A DNA stretch of 64,000 nt from Aeromicrobium endophyticum (GCF_003586285.1 NZ_QUBR01000001.1:868001-932000); one strand, 5' to 3'. Positions 17,031 to 25,833 are shown, counted from the stretch's first letter. Numbers and translations are program-made. Notes: generated by a model not told the origin, from the letters alone.

Positions 17031-17333
17031 GTGATCTTCAGGAGGGTGAGCGAGGGGCGCCCCTATCCGGAGCACGGGCTGGCACAGAGCTCGTGGGCCG
17101 AGATCTCCCCCTCCCAGGTGCGTCTGGACGACCTCACGACCACCAAGACCACGCTCGACCTCGAGCACCTGCTCGACGACGACTCGACCTACTTCGGCGA
17201 CCTGTTCGCGCACGTCGTCAGCTGGCGCGGCGAGCTCTTCCTCGAGGACGGGCTGCACCGCGCGCTGCGAGCCGCCCTGCAGCAGCGCAACATGCTCCAC
17301 GCCCGCGTGCACACGATCGGCAAGCACGCATGA
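17031..17333 (+). CDS. conserved actinobacterial small protein paired with LytR_C gene
   Basis: A 100-residue soluble protein starting at GTG 17031. Sequence such as RPYPEHGL, VRLDDLTTTKTTLDLEHLL and LFLEDGLHRALRAALQQR is the kind found in a conserved actinobacterial protein that I recall being labelled, without real evidence, as a VapB-type antitoxin. The basic and aliphatic pattern at the end (GLHRALRAAL) is reminiscent of ParB-like folds, but I cannot assign a function. No toxin gene is adjacent. The stop overlaps the start of the LytR_C gene (ATGA), so the two are translationally coupled, and I believe this pairing recurs in actinobacteria. Confidence 0.7.
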   Translation: MIFRRVSEGRPYPEHGLAQSSWAEISPSQVRLDDLTTTKTTLDLEHLLDDDSTYFGDLFAHVVSWRGELFLEDGLHRALRAALQQRNMLHARVHTIGKHA

Positions 17334-17857
17334 GGACTGGCATGAGGCTCCTGACGCTGGCCGTCGCGTTCGCCGTGTTCCTGGTCGGCGGTGTGGTCGG
17401 CTTCAACCTGCTGACGGCCGGCACGGGTGAGACTGCCCCGGCGACACCGGGTTGCAAGGACGAGGTCATCGCGGCCGGCAGCCCGATCCCCAGCAACGTC
17501 GTCACGATCAACGTGTTCAACGCCTCGGCGCGCTCGGGCCTGGCCAACCGCGCCCAGCTCGACCTGCAGAAGAACGGCTTCCGCGGCGGGCAGATCGGCA
17601 ACAGCGAGAGCGCCACCAAGCCGCGACGCGTCGCGATCCTCACCAACGACCCGAACGATCCCCGCGTGGCGCTCGTCGCCTCGCAGTTCAAGGACAAGGT
17701 GCAGTACGCCGCCCCCGACATCTCGGTCGCCGACGGCATCGTCGTCGTGGTCGGCGACGAGTACCGCGGCGTCAAGACCGACGCCACCACCTCGACCACC
17801 AGCGACAAGGACATCACGGTCTGCGTGCCGGTCGTCCCGGCCGTCCCCGCCGCCTAG
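17330..17857 (+). CDS. membrane-anchored protein with LytR C-terminal domain
   Basis: A 175-residue protein starting at ATG 17330; a second in-frame ATG at 17342 is an alternative. One helix (LLTLAVAFAVFLVGGVVGFNLL) anchors it, and the rest is outside the membrane. Residues about 55-145 form the LytR_C domain, opening VVTINVFNASARSGLANRAQ (the typical V-x-V-x-N-x-S/T-x-x-x-G-L-A). It ends with a threonine/serine tail and VPAVPAA. The LytR_C domain usually follows the LCP catalytic domain in cell-wall glycopolymer ligases, but here it stands alone. A cell-wall-associated role is likely, with the activity unknown. Confidence 0.75.
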   Translation: MRTGMRLLTLAVAFAVFLVGGVVGFNLLTAGTGETAPATPGCKDEVIAAGSPIPSNVVTINVFNASARSGLANRAQLDLQKNGFRGGQIGNSESATKPRRVAILTNDPNDPRVALVASQFKDKVQYAAPDISVADGIVVVVGDEYRGVKTDATTSTTSDKDITVCVPVVPAVPAA

Positions 17858-17881
17858 CCCCCACGCGCGGCCGGAGGGCCG

Positions 17882-19372
17882 CTAGCGGGAGTCGCGGCCC
17901 CAGCCGGCCAGCCGGCCGAACCGGCCGACGGCGCGCAGCCGGGCCTCGGCCTCCTCGCGCACCGACCGCTCGGCCACGATCAGCAGGTCGTCACGGACCG
18001 CGATGCGGTCGGTGCGGTGCGGCACGAAGGTGCGGTCGTCCCGCACGATCAGCGAGATGGACGCGCCCACCGGCAGCCGCAGCTCGCCGACCTCGACCCC
18101 CGCCAGGCGGGACCCCGCCGGCACCCGGATCTGCAGCAGGTCGGCGGACACCCGCTCGAGCGGTGCCGCCTCGACCTCGACGTCACGCGCGGCGTCGGTG
18201 AGCACGCCGCAGGCCGCGGCCAGCTGCGCCAGCGGAGCCGCCTGGAGGAGCGTGTAGATCACGACCGCCACGAACACCACGTTGAACAGGTCGCGCGAGC
18301 CCGCCACGCTGGCCGAGAGCGGGATGGTGGCCAGGACGATCGGCACCGCACCGCGCAGGCCGGCCCAGCCCACGAAGACCTGCTCGCGAGCGCTGCGTCC
18401 GAACCACACCGCACAGGCCATGACGGTCAGGGGCCGGGCGACGAAGGTCAGGATCGCGCCCACCACGAGCCCGTGCCAGACGTGCCACCACTGCAGCTCG
18501 TCGGGGCTCGCCAGCAGGCCGAGCATCACGAACAGCCCGATCTGCGCCAGCCAGCCGATGCCCTCGACGAACGACCGGGTGGCGGTGCGGTGGGGCAGCT
18601 CGGCGTTGCCGAGGATGAGGGCCGCGACGTACACCGCCGCGAAGCCGCTGGCGTGGACCCCGGCGGCGGCGCCGTAGGCGAGCACCGTGAACGCGAAGAC
18701 CACGAGCGGGTAGAGGCCCGAGGCCGGGAGAGCGACCTGCCGCAGCAGGTAGGCCCCCAGCCAGCCGATCGCGATGCCGATGAGCGCGCCCACGACCAGC
18801 TCGAAGACGATCAGCCCGGCGAGGTACCCGACGCCCTTGTCGGCGACCTCGCCGGCGCTGATCGCCACGACCAGCACCACGATGGGCGCGTCGTTGAGCC
18901 CCGACTCGGCCTCGAGCGATCCGGTCACCGACGACTTGAGCGGCACCGTGCGCAGCACCGAGAACACCGCGGCAGCGTCGGTGGGGGTCAGCACGGCCGC
19001 GATCAGCACGGCCAGCTCCCACTCCATCCCGAGCAGCAGATGGGCGCCGAGCGCGACCACGAGCACGCTGATCGCCGAGCCGAGGGTCGCCAGCAGCAGC
19101 CCGTAGCCCAGGTTGGGCCTGACGTGCTCCCACTTGGTCGTCAGACCGCCCTCGGCCAGGATCAGCACGAGGCCGCCGAAGCCCAGGGCGTGCGCCAGCT
19201 CGACGTCGGCGAACTCGATGCCCAGGCCAGAGCTGCCCAGCAGCAGGCCGAGACCCAGGTACACCAGCAGCGACGGCAGGCCGATGCTGACGGACAGGCG
19301 GACCGCGAGGATCGCGAGGATCAGCACCCCCGAGCCGACCAGGAGGTACCGGTCGAGATCATGGACGTCCAC
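17882..19372 (-). CDS. potassium/proton antiporter, CPA1 family with TrkA-C domain
   Basis: A 496-residue protein starting at GTG 19372, with GGAAGGAG upstream. Twelve to thirteen helices cover residues 1-395, with family segments GLGLLLGSSGLGIEF, LTPTDAAAVFSVLR and ESGLNDAPIVVLVV. The Asp residues of TPTD and GLND line the ion path in CPA1 exchangers. Residues about 415-490 form a TrkA-C regulatory domain (RIPAGSRLAGVEVGELRLP type). The layout matches NhaP2/CvrA potassium/proton antiporters, in which TrkA-C binds nucleotides such as c-di-AMP or adenylates. It acts in the cytoplasmic membrane in pH and potassium balance. It is divergent from the hydrolase gene. Confidence 0.87.
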   Translation of the reverse strand: MDVHDLDRYLLVGSGVLILAILAVRLSVSIGLPSLLVYLGLGLLLGSSGLGIEFADVELAHALGFGGLVLILAEGGLTTKWEHVRPNLGYGLLLATLGSAISVLVVALGAHLLLGMEWELAVLIAAVLTPTDAAAVFSVLRTVPLKSSVTGSLEAESGLNDAPIVVLVVAISAGEVADKGVGYLAGLIVFELVVGALIGIAIGWLGAYLLRQVALPASGLYPLVVFAFTVLAYGAAAGVHASGFAAVYVAALILGNAELPHRTATRSFVEGIGWLAQIGLFVMLGLLASPDELQWWHVWHGLVVGAILTFVARPLTVMACAVWFGRSAREQVFVGWAGLRGAVPIVLATIPLSASVAGSRDLFNVVFVAVVIYTLLQAAPLAQLAAACGVLTDAARDVEVEAAPLERVSADLLQIRVPAGSRLAGVEVGELRLPVGASISLIVRDDRTFVPHRTDRIAVRDDLLIVAERSVREEAEARLRAVGRFGRLAGWGRDSR

Positions 19373-19479
19373 TGAGACTCCTTCCGTGGGCTCGACCGAG
19401 CCCCGATTCTATCGGTCGCACCGCCTCCCCCCGACCGGTTCGAGTGGCGGTGGGCACGGCCCTCGGATTGGCTGGCATC

Positions 19480-20331
19480 GTGGACCGACGCAGCGCACTG
19501 ACCCTCATGGCGGCCGGCGTGCTGGCCGCGTGCACGACGCGCGAGCAGCAGACCGCCCGGGGCGACGCGGACCCGGAGCGACAGGAGGACGGCGTGGAGA
19601 CGATCCGGTACGGCGACGACCCGTCGCAGCAAGGCGAGCTCACCCGCCCCGCCGGCACGTCCAAGGGTGTCGTGGTGGTCATCCACGGCGGCTTCTGGCG
19701 CGACCAGTACGACCTGTCGCTCGGCCGTCCGCTGGCGGCGTCGCTGGCCGACGAGGGCTGGACGGCGTTCAACATCGAGTACCGCCGCGTCGGCAACGGC
19801 GGCGGCTGGCCGCAGACCTTCGACGACGTCGCCGCGGCGATCGACGCCCTGGCCGACGTCGACGACCTCGACACGTCGACCGTGGTGACGCTGGGGCATT
19901 CCGCAGGCGGCCACCTCGCGGTGTGGGCGGCAGCACGTCCTCAGCTCTCCGGCTCGCCGTGGGCGTCCCCCGCCGTCCCCGTGACGGCAGCCGTCTCGCA
20001 CGCCGGGGTGCTCGACCTCGCAGCGGCGATCGCCGCAGACCTGGGCGACGGCGCCGTGCAGCGCTTCATGGGCGGCACGGTCGACGACCGCTACGCGCTG
20101 GCCGACCCCAGTGCTGCGATCCCCCTGTCGGTGCCGGTCCGCTGCGTGCACGGGACGTCCGACACCACCGTGCCGCTGAGCCAGTCGACCGACTACGTCG
20201 CCCGGGCCCGGGCCGCCGGCGCCGATGCCGAGCTGACCGCGGTCGAGGGCGACCACTTCGTCGTCATCGACCCGAGCTCGCGTGCGTGGTCGCTCACCCT
20301 GCAGCTGCTCGAGACGCTCCGCACCCGCTGA
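19480..20331 (+). CDS. secreted alpha/beta-hydrolase, probable lipoprotein
   Basis: About 283 residues from GTG 19480. I preferred this start because it puts a compact lipoprotein signal at the N-terminus: DRRSALTLMAAGVLAAC, with the lipobox cysteine at residue 18 and a twin-arginine pair suggesting Tat export. The catalytic parts are HGGFWRD (oxyanion loop, BD-FAE/HSL style), the nucleophile elbow GHSAGG, the acid in GTSDTTVP and the histidine in EGDHFVVID. This is an alpha/beta hydrolase of the carboxylesterase/kynurenine-formamidase-like group. Substrate unknown. It ends at a strong bidirectional terminator. Confidence 0.78.
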   Translation: MDRRSALTLMAAGVLAACTTREQQTARGDADPERQEDGVETIRYGDDPSQQGELTRPAGTSKGVVVVIHGGFWRDQYDLSLGRPLAASLADEGWTAFNIEYRRVGNGGGWPQTFDDVAAAIDALADVDDLDTSTVVTLGHSAGGHLAVWAAARPQLSGSPWASPAVPVTAAVSHAGVLDLAAAIAADLGDGAVQRFMGGTVDDRYALADPSAAIPLSVPVRCVHGTSDTTVPLSQSTDYVARARAAGADAELTAVEGDHFVVIDPSSRAWSLTLQLLETLRTR

Positions 20332-20346
20332 GGGGGGCTGGACGCA

Positions 20347-20387
20347 CGAGGGGCGCGTCGACCAGCGTGTGGTCGGCGCGCCCCTCG
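20347..20387. terminator. bidirectional hairpin terminator between convergent genes
   Basis: CGAGGGGCGCG with TCGACCA (20347-20364) pairs with TGGTCG-CGCGCCCCTCG (20370-20387), with a single bulged G. This gives a stem of about 17 pairs around a five-base loop. It lies 15 bases after the hydrolase stop and 11 bases after the csbD-like stop, so it can end both convergent transcripts. No T-run is present, as is common in GC-rich genomes. Confidence 0.75.
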
Positions 20388-20398
20388 CGGGATCGTGC

Positions 20399-20572
20399 TC
20401 AGTGCTTGAAGGCGTCCTTGACGTTCTCGCCGGCGCTCTTCAGGTCGGACTTGGTCTGGTCGCCCTTGCCCTCGGCCTCGAGCGACTCGTCGTCGGTCGC
20501 CTTGCCCGTGGCTTCCTTGATCTTGCCCTTGGCATCTTCGGCCGCGTTGCTGATCTTGTCTCCGAGTCCCAT
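20399..20572 (-). CDS. CsbD-family stress-response protein
   Basis: A 57-residue hydrophilic protein. The sequence begins MGLGDKISNAAEDAKGKIKE, then ATGKATDDESLEAEGKGDQ; these are the two characteristic halves of CsbD proteins. They are small, charged, poorly structured proteins strongly induced by general stress in many bacteria. AAAGGAG stands seven bases before the ATG. The 3' end abuts the shared terminator. Function is unknown at the molecular level in the family. Confidence 0.85.
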   Translation of the reverse strand: MGLGDKISNAAEDAKGKIKEATGKATDDESLEAEGKGDQTKSDLKSAGENVKDAFKH

Positions 20573-20693
20573 GGGGGGCTCCTTTCGTCGACTGTCCGGC
20601 GGGTACCCCTCGTGCTCGACGTCATGCACGCCGTTTCCTGAGATTTTGCCCAAGAAGACGGGCTTCGAGAAACCGTGGCCCGAGACCACGCTC

Positions 20694-21143
20694 TCAGGAC
20701 GGCGGGGTCGGATCCCCCGGGGTGGCCTCGTGGTGCCGGCGCCCGTACGTGCGCCGGTCCTCCTTCATCTCGGCCTCGAACAGGTGGGGACGACCGCCGA
20801 CCAGCTCGTCGCGCGCGGAGCGCTCGTGGTCCTTGAAGGCGGCGTAGTAGCCGGCGTCGTACTCCTCGACGACCTGGAACGACCAGCGCCCCTCGAGGAT
20901 GTTGCGGCCGACCAGATCGGTCTCGACGGCGTCGGCGATCGCATCGTGCCCGGCCTCGCGCAGCAGGTCGACGGCCTCGCCGAGAGCCAGGTCGGCCGTA
21001 CCGCAACGGCGGTGGAAGGCGTACAGGTGCCCGCGGGCCTCCTCGACGGTCTCCAGCGCCTCGCTCAGCTTGCCGAGGGCCTCGACCGTCGCATCGCTGA
21101 CGTCGGGGGGTCGTACGTGCCGCGCATCGGGTCCGTCGCTCAT
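20694..21143 (-). CDS. conserved hypothetical soluble protein
   Basis: A 149-residue soluble, mostly helical, charged protein. After a disordered start (PDARHVRPPDVS) come long amphipathic helices: DATVEALGKLSEALETVEEA, and a segment with LYAFHRRCGTADLALGEAV. A conserved-looking centre reads GRNILEGRWSFQVVEEYD, and the tail is polar. I do not recognise a named family, though proteins of this look occur in actinobacteria. It stands alone between the CsbD and diguanylate cyclase genes, with a probable leaderless promoter of its own. The GAAGG just before the ATG could also serve as a ribosome site. Confidence 0.65.
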   Translation of the reverse strand: MSDGPDARHVRPPDVSDATVEALGKLSEALETVEEARGHLYAFHRRCGTADLALGEAVDLLREAGHDAIADAVETDLVGRNILEGRWSFQVVEEYDAGYYAAFKDHERSARDELVGGRPHLFEAEMKEDRRTYGRRHHEATPGDPTPPS

Positions 21144-21149
21144 GCCTTC

Positions 21150-21155
21150 ACGCTA
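21150..21155 (-). promoter_or_regulatory. -10 hexamer TAGCGT
   Basis: TAGCGT on the minus strand is followed by six bases (GAAGGC) and the ATG at 21143. This matches the leaderless spacing seen elsewhere, although GAAGG could act as a very close ribosome site. Confidence 0.4.
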
Positions 21156-21179
21156 GGCCGGTTCGCCGGCCGGGGCACC

Positions 21180-22139
21180 TCAGACGCCTTGCCGCGCCGA
21201 CTTGGCCTCGTACAGGCGGGTGTCGGCCCGGTCGAGCATCGACTCGGCCGAGTCCTGCGGCTTGGCCATCGCGACACCCGCCGACCAGCGGCCCGGCGAC
21301 TCGTCGATCAGGCGGCGGACGATCGCTCGAGCCTGCTCCAGCGACGTGCCGGGCAGGACGAGCAGGAACTCGTCGCCTCCGGTGCGACCGATCGCGTCGT
21401 GTCGCCGGACGCCTTCGATCCAGTGGCGACTCACCGACGCGAGCATCTCGTCACCCGCCCGATGACCTCGCGTGTTGTTGACCTCGCGCAGGCCGTCGAT
21501 GTCGATCGCGACCACCGAGATCGGGCGGTCGCGCCGCTGGGCACGCTCGAGCTCACGCTGCAGCACCTCGGTGATGCCGCGGCGGTTGAGGGTGCCGGTC
21601 AGCGGGTCGGTGCGCGCCACGCGGTCCATGCGCTGCTTGATGCGAGCGAACACCTCGGTGGCGACGACGGTCTGCGCGACCACCGAGGCAGCGAACGTCA
21701 CGAGGCTGGCCCGCTCGTGGTGCACGATCGCGACGATCCACCACGACGCGCCCAGGTACAGCACGACCCTGCCGGCGACGGGGTGCAGGAACCAGATCAC
21801 GTACACGCCCGCGATGGGCAGCACGGTGCCGTTGGCGAACGCGCCGAGCATCAGGTGAGTCGTCCACGTCAGGCACCCGACGACGAACAGCTGGACGACC
21901 GTCATCGCCAGCGCCTCGCGCGGGGTGAACCGCGACCCCCTCGCCAAGGTCCAGACGAACATCGCTGTCGCGAGCACCGCCAGCGAGGTGATCACCCACC
22001 GGGGGTTCTTGCCCGGCTCCCAGGTCGCGGCACCCGCCAGAAGCAGCACGGCACCACTGCCGTACATCGCCGCCGTGGCCGCGGTCAGCGGTGGCAGCTC
22101 GCGCAGCGACGTGACCAGCCGCGACAACATCAGCTCCAT
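21180..22139 (-). CDS. membrane diguanylate cyclase (GGDEF)
   Basis: A 319-residue protein. Residues 1-150 contain six or so helices forming a membrane sensor. Residues about 155-315 form the GGDEF domain, opening RTDPLTGTLNRRGITEVL. The active-site motif GGDEF is intact at 254-258, and an inhibitory I-site R245-x-x-D248 stands exactly five residues before it. The enzyme should therefore make c-di-GMP from two GTP and be product-inhibited. No EAL domain is present. GGGAGAG lies upstream of the ATG. The ligand sensed by the membrane part is unknown. Confidence 0.87.
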   Translation of the reverse strand: MELMLSRLVTSLRELPPLTAATAAMYGSGAVLLLAGAATWEPGKNPRWVITSLAVLATAMFVWTLARGSRFTPREALAMTVVQLFVVGCLTWTTHLMLGAFANGTVLPIAGVYVIWFLHPVAGRVVLYLGASWWIVAIVHHERASLVTFAASVVAQTVVATEVFARIKQRMDRVARTDPLTGTLNRRGITEVLQRELERAQRRDRPISVVAIDIDGLREVNNTRGHRAGDEMLASVSRHWIEGVRRHDAIGRTGGDEFLLVLPGTSLEQARAIVRRLIDESPGRWSAGVAMAKPQDSAESMLDRADTRLYEAKSARQGV

Positions 22140-22224
22140 GCATCTCTCCCTGCACCGATCCTAGGAGCGTTCCGGCGCCTGACGGGAGGAGTTCCGCCCA
22201 AATGACCCGTCCGGGCCAGGAGGG

Positions 22225-23385
22225 CTAGTCCGAAGTGACGTCCACCGCGTGAGCAATTCGGCTGATCGCGTCGGTCAGGATGCTCGGCGACGTCGCAAAG
22301 TTGAGTCGGACGTGACCTGCACCACCGATTCCGAACGTCGGCCCCGAGTTGACGGCGACCCGACCGCGCTGCAGGAACACCGCCGCCGGGTCGTCACCCA
22401 GACCCAGCTCGCGGCAGTCGAGCCAGGCCAGGTAGGTGGCCGATCCGTGCCGCCAACGCACCTGCGGCAGGTGCTCGCCGAGCAGGTCGCCCAGGAGCCG
22501 CCGATTGTCGGCGAGATCGGCCAGCACGGCGTCGAGCCAGGCGCCCCCCTCGCGCAGGGCGACCGTGTGCGCCAGCATCCCGAGATGGCTCGGCCCGTGC
22601 GAGACGATCTCGGGCAGGCGCCGCAGGTCTGCCGCTGCCCCCTCCCCCGCGACGACGACCGCCGCCTTGAGCCCCGCCAGGTTCCAGGCCTTGGCCGACG
22701 ACGTGACCACGAAGGCGTCCTCGGCGCCGTCCACGCTCAGGTAGGGGACGAACCCCTGCGGCACGAGCGGCCCGTGGATCTCGTCGACGACCACGCGCAC
22801 CCCGTGCTCGTGAGCCAGTGCCGCCACGGCCCCGAGCTCGTCGCGCGTGTGCGCCACGGCGGTCGGGTTGTGGGGGTTGCACAGCAGGTACGTGACCGAG
22901 CCACCCGTCGACCGTGCCCGCACGAAGGCCTCCTGCAGCGCGTCGAGGTCGAGCCGGCCGTCCTCGCCCAGGGGCGCCTCGACGACGACCCGTCCCACGT
23001 GCTCGACGACGTCGAAGAACGGCGGGTAGACCGGCGGGTTGACCACGACGGGGTCGCCGGGCCCCGACACCAGGCGCACGACCTCGGCGATGCCGGTCAT
23101 GACGTCGGCCGCGTAGGCCGTGCGGGCGGGGTCGAGGCCGTGCCAGCCCCACCGGGCGGCGGCGAACTCGGCCAGCGCCTCGGCGTAGTCGTTGCCATGG
23201 GGGTAGCCGGTGTCGCCCGACTCGATGGCGGCGGTGAGGGCGGTCCTGATCGCCTCGGCGGGGACGACGTCCATCTCGGCCACCCAGAGCGGCAGCACGT
23301 CGGCGGGGTGCTCCTGCCACTTGACGCTGGTACGACGGCGAAGAGTTTGCTCGTTCAGGTCGCGGAGGGGGTGGGGCGAGCGCAT
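22225..23385 (-). CDS. MalY/PatB-type C-S lyase (fold-type I aminotransferase)
   Basis: About 386 residues from ATG 23385; the frame stays open to 23448 but the extra residues are not family-like. The N-terminus has [20 protein letters not shown] (MalY proteins begin with R-x-S-x-K-W). [12 protein letters not shown] follows, then the PLP lysine K232 in [13 protein letters not shown]. These features mark cystathionine beta-lyase / cysteine-S-conjugate beta-lyase enzymes of the PatB/MalY group, which release pyruvate, ammonia and a thiol. It is a single gene, divergent from the ferredoxin reductase, with a possible GATGAT -10 six bases before the start. Confidence 0.83.
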   Translation of the reverse strand: MRSPHPLRDLNEQTLRRRTSVKWQEHPADVLPLWVAEMDVVPAEAIRTALTAAIESGDTGYPHGNDYAEALAEFAAARWGWHGLDPARTAYAADVMTGIAEVVRLVSGPGDPVVVNPPVYPPFFDVVEHVGRVVVEAPLGEDGRLDLDALQEAFVRARSTGGSVTYLLCNPHNPTAVAHTRDELGAVAALAHEHGVRVVVDEIHGPLVPQGFVPYLSVDGAEDAFVVTSSAKAWNLAGLKAAVVVAGEGAAADLRRLPEIVSHGPSHLGMLAHTVALREGGAWLDAVLADLADNRRLLGDLLGEHLPQVRWRHGSATYLAWLDCRELGLGDDPAAVFLQRGRVAVNSGPTFGIGGAGHVRLNFATSPSILTDAISRIAHAVDVTSD

Positions 23386-23495
23386 GATTCCATCATCGCC
23401 CTCAAACGTGACCCAGGTCCTGTTGCATCCCCATGACCAAAGTGTCACTCTGAGTTACAGAATCAGTGAACACTTGTGCACCGAAGGAGGCGCCC

Positions 23496-24584
23496 ATGAC
23501 CGAACCACTCATCGAGCGTTCGTCGGCGCTCCGGCAGCTGCGCCGCCTGGGCAAGGCGATGACGACGCCGTTGCTGCCCGACGACTACCTGGCGCTCGTC
23601 AACCCGCTGTGGTCGCAGCGCGAGCTGCGCGGCCGCGTCGAGAAGGTCGTCCCCGAGACCGAGAACGCCGCGACACTCGTGATCCGTCCCGGCTGGGGCT
23701 GGACGTTCGACCACGCACCGGGCCAGTACATCGGCATCGGCGTCGAGATCGACGGACGCTTCCACTGGCGCTCGTACTCGCTGTCGTCGGTGCCCCTCGT
23801 CGAGGGCAAGACCGTGAGCATCACGGTCAAGGCCATGCCCGAGGGCTTCTTGTCCGACCACCTCGTCAACGGCCTCGAGCCGGGCACCATCGTGCGCCTG
23901 GCCGCGCCGCAGGGTGACTTCACGGTGCCCGACCCGCCGCCCGAGAAGATGCTGTTCCTCGTCGGCGGCAGCGGCATCACGCCCGTCATGTCGATCCTGC
24001 GCACGCTCGACCGCCGCGACTCGATCCCCGACGCCGTGCTGGTCTACTCCGCGCGCAACGAGGACGACATGATGTTCGTCCACGAGCTGCGCGTGCTGGC
24101 CCTGCGCTACGCCAGCTTCACGTTCTACGAGCGGTTCACCGACGCCGACGGCATCCTGACCCCCGACCAGCTCGACGACGTGTGCCCCGACTGGGCCGAC
24201 CGCACCACCTGGGCGTGCGGCCCCGCGGGCATGCTCGACGCCTTCACGCAGCACTACGAGACATACGGGCTCGCCGAGCGCATCCACGTCGAGCGCTTCA
24301 CGCTCGCCGCGGCCGGCGGCTCCGCGGCCGGCGGCGAGGTCACGTTCGGCGTCGGCGGGCCCACGGTCGACGTCGACGGCGCCACGACGCTGCTCGAGGC
24401 CGGCGAGAAGGCCGGCGTCAACATGCTCTTCGGCTGCCGCATGGGCATCTGCCACACCTGCGACGTGCCGCTCGCGTCCGGCCGCGTCCGCGACCTGCGC
24501 AGCGGCGACGAGCACGGCGAGCCGGGCGAGTACATCCAGACCTGCATCTCGGTCGCCGCCGGCGACTGCACGCTGTCGCTCTGA
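23496..24584 (+). CDS. ferredoxin reductase with FAD, NAD and 2Fe-2S domains, desaturase partner
   Basis: A 362-residue protein starting at ATG 23496, after GGAGG. The FAD domain includes RSYSLSS near residue 91; the NAD domain has GSGITPVMSILR and the closing CGPAGMLDAF. The C-terminal plant-type ferredoxin domain has cysteines C314, C319, C322 and C350 (C-x4-C-x2-C...C), complete for one [2Fe-2S] cluster. It passes electrons from NAD(P)H to the desaturase encoded 61 bases downstream, as in the mycobacterial Rv3230c-DesA3 pair. An AT-richer spacer with a GTTAC-N6-AGTGAAC dyad lies upstream and may be a repressor site. Confidence 0.88.
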   Translation: MTEPLIERSSALRQLRRLGKAMTTPLLPDDYLALVNPLWSQRELRGRVEKVVPETENAATLVIRPGWGWTFDHAPGQYIGIGVEIDGRFHWRSYSLSSVPLVEGKTVSITVKAMPEGFLSDHLVNGLEPGTIVRLAAPQGDFTVPDPPPEKMLFLVGGSGITPVMSILRTLDRRDSIPDAVLVYSARNEDDMMFVHELRVLALRYASFTFYERFTDADGILTPDQLDDVCPDWADRTTWACGPAGMLDAFTQHYETYGLAERIHVERFTLAAAGGSAAGGEVTFGVGGPTVDVDGATTLLEAGEKAGVNMLFGCRMGICHTCDVPLASGRVRDLRSGDEHGEPGEYIQTCISVAAGDCTLSL

Positions 24585-24645
24585 CCGGCTCCCTCCCCCA
24601 CTTCACGCACGACCGCACTCCCACCCACCGAAGGAGAACCACATC

Positions 24646-25833
24646 ATGGCGTTCTCAGACGTCCGCGAGTACACCCACCTGACCGACGACGAGATCGAGG
24701 CCATCGGCGCCGAGCTCGACGAGATCCGCCGCGAGATCGAGGCCTCACGCGGGCAGGACGACCGCGACTACGTCACGCGCGTCATCACGCTGCAGCGTCG
24801 CCTGGCCGCGGCCGGTCGCATCACGCTGTTCGCCAGCTTCTTCCCGCCGGCGTGGCTGCTCGGCACGCTGATGCTCGGCTCGGCCAAGATCCTCGAGAAC
24901 ATGGAGATCGGCCACAACACGATGCACGGCCAGTGGGACTGGATGAACGACCCCGAGATCCACTCCTCCAACTGGGAGTGGGACACGACCCAGCCCGCCG
25001 AGCAGTGGAAGCACTCGCACAACTACATCCACCACCAGTTCACCAACGTGCTCGGCCACGACAACGACGTGGGCTACGGCATCCTGCGCATGTCGCGCGA
25101 CCAGAAGTGGACGCCGTACAACCTCGGCCAGCCGATCTACAACTTCATGCTCGCGGCCTTCTTCGAGTACGGGGTCGCGCTGCACGACCTCGACATCGAG
25201 TCGATCCGCAAGGGCGAGAAGGACCCGAAGCTGCTGAAGAAGCAGCTCAAGCAGATCGGCGACAAGATCGGCAAGCAGGCGCTCAAGGACTACGTCATGT
25301 TCCCGGCCCTGACCGGACCGTTCTTCCTGCAGACGCTGACGGCCAACTTCACGGCCAACATCATGCGCAACGTCTGGTCGTACATGATCATCTTCTGCGG
25401 GCACTTCCCCGACGGCGCCGTGCACTTCACGGAGGAGGAGCTCGAGGACGAGACGCGCGCCGAGTGGTACCTGCGCCAGATGCTCGGCTCCGCCAACTTC
25501 GAGGGCGGCAAGCTGCTGCACCTGATGAGCGGCCAGCTGGGCTACCAGATCGAGCACCACCTGTTCCCCGACCTGCCCAGCAACCGCTACGCGGCCATCT
25601 CCGTGAAGGTCAAGGACATCTGCCAGCGGTACGACATCCCGTACACGACCGGACCGCTCTACAAGCAGTACGGCCAGACCCTGCGCACGATCATGAAGCT
25701 GTCGCTGCCGAACCGTCGCACCAGCGACAACCCGGCACCGGTGACGCCTCGCGAGAAGCGACGCCTGCGCGACGACGAGCGTCCGACCCGGCGCTCGGAG
25801 CTGGGCAAGTGGTCGGGCGCGGCGTCGGTGTGA
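24646..25833 (+). CDS. membrane fatty acid desaturase (DesA3-like)
   Basis: A 395-residue protein with AAGGAGAA ten bases before the ATG. All three histidine boxes are present: H90/H94 in GHNTMHG, H123/H125/H129/H130 in HSHNYIHHQF, and H304/H305 in QIEHHLFPD. These coordinate the di-iron centre. Helices flank the boxes (ITLFASFFPPAWLLGTLML and others). It should introduce a cis double bond into an acyl-CoA or acyl-lipid chain in the membrane, with electrons from the upstream reductase. Fatty-acid saturation control for membrane fluidity is the likely role. The stop overlaps the next gene's GTG (GTGA). Confidence 0.9.
   Translation: MAFSDVREYTHLTDDEIEAIGAELDEIRREIEASRGQDDRDYVTRVITLQRRLAAAGRITLFASFFPPAWLLGTLMLGSAKILENMEIGHNTMHGQWDWMNDPEIHSSNWEWDTTQPAEQWKHSHNYIHHQFTNVLGHDNDVGYGILRMSRDQKWTPYNLGQPIYNFMLAAFFEYGVALHDLDIESIRKGEKDPKLLKKQLKQIGDKIGKQALKDYVMFPALTGPFFLQTLTANFTANIMRNVWSYMIIFCGHFPDGAVHFTEEELEDETRAEWYLRQMLGSANFEGGKLLHLMSGQLGYQIEHHLFPDLPSNRYAAISVKVKDICQRYDIPYTTGPLYKQYGQTLRTIMKLSLPNRRTSDNPAPVTPREKRRLRDDERPTRRSELGKWSGAASV

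Noticed and set aside
17031..17333. VapB antitoxin of a toxin-antitoxin pair
   Set aside because: The label is one I recall for similar proteins, but no PIN-domain toxin is adjacent; the partner gene encodes a LytR_C protein.
19113..22205. 1030-residue plus-strand open frame
   Set aside because: It runs antisense to the antiporter, CsbD, hypothetical and diguanylate cyclase genes and in another frame over the hydrolase. It has no family motif, and its His/Arg/Gly-rich make-up is that of a GC-rich shadow frame.
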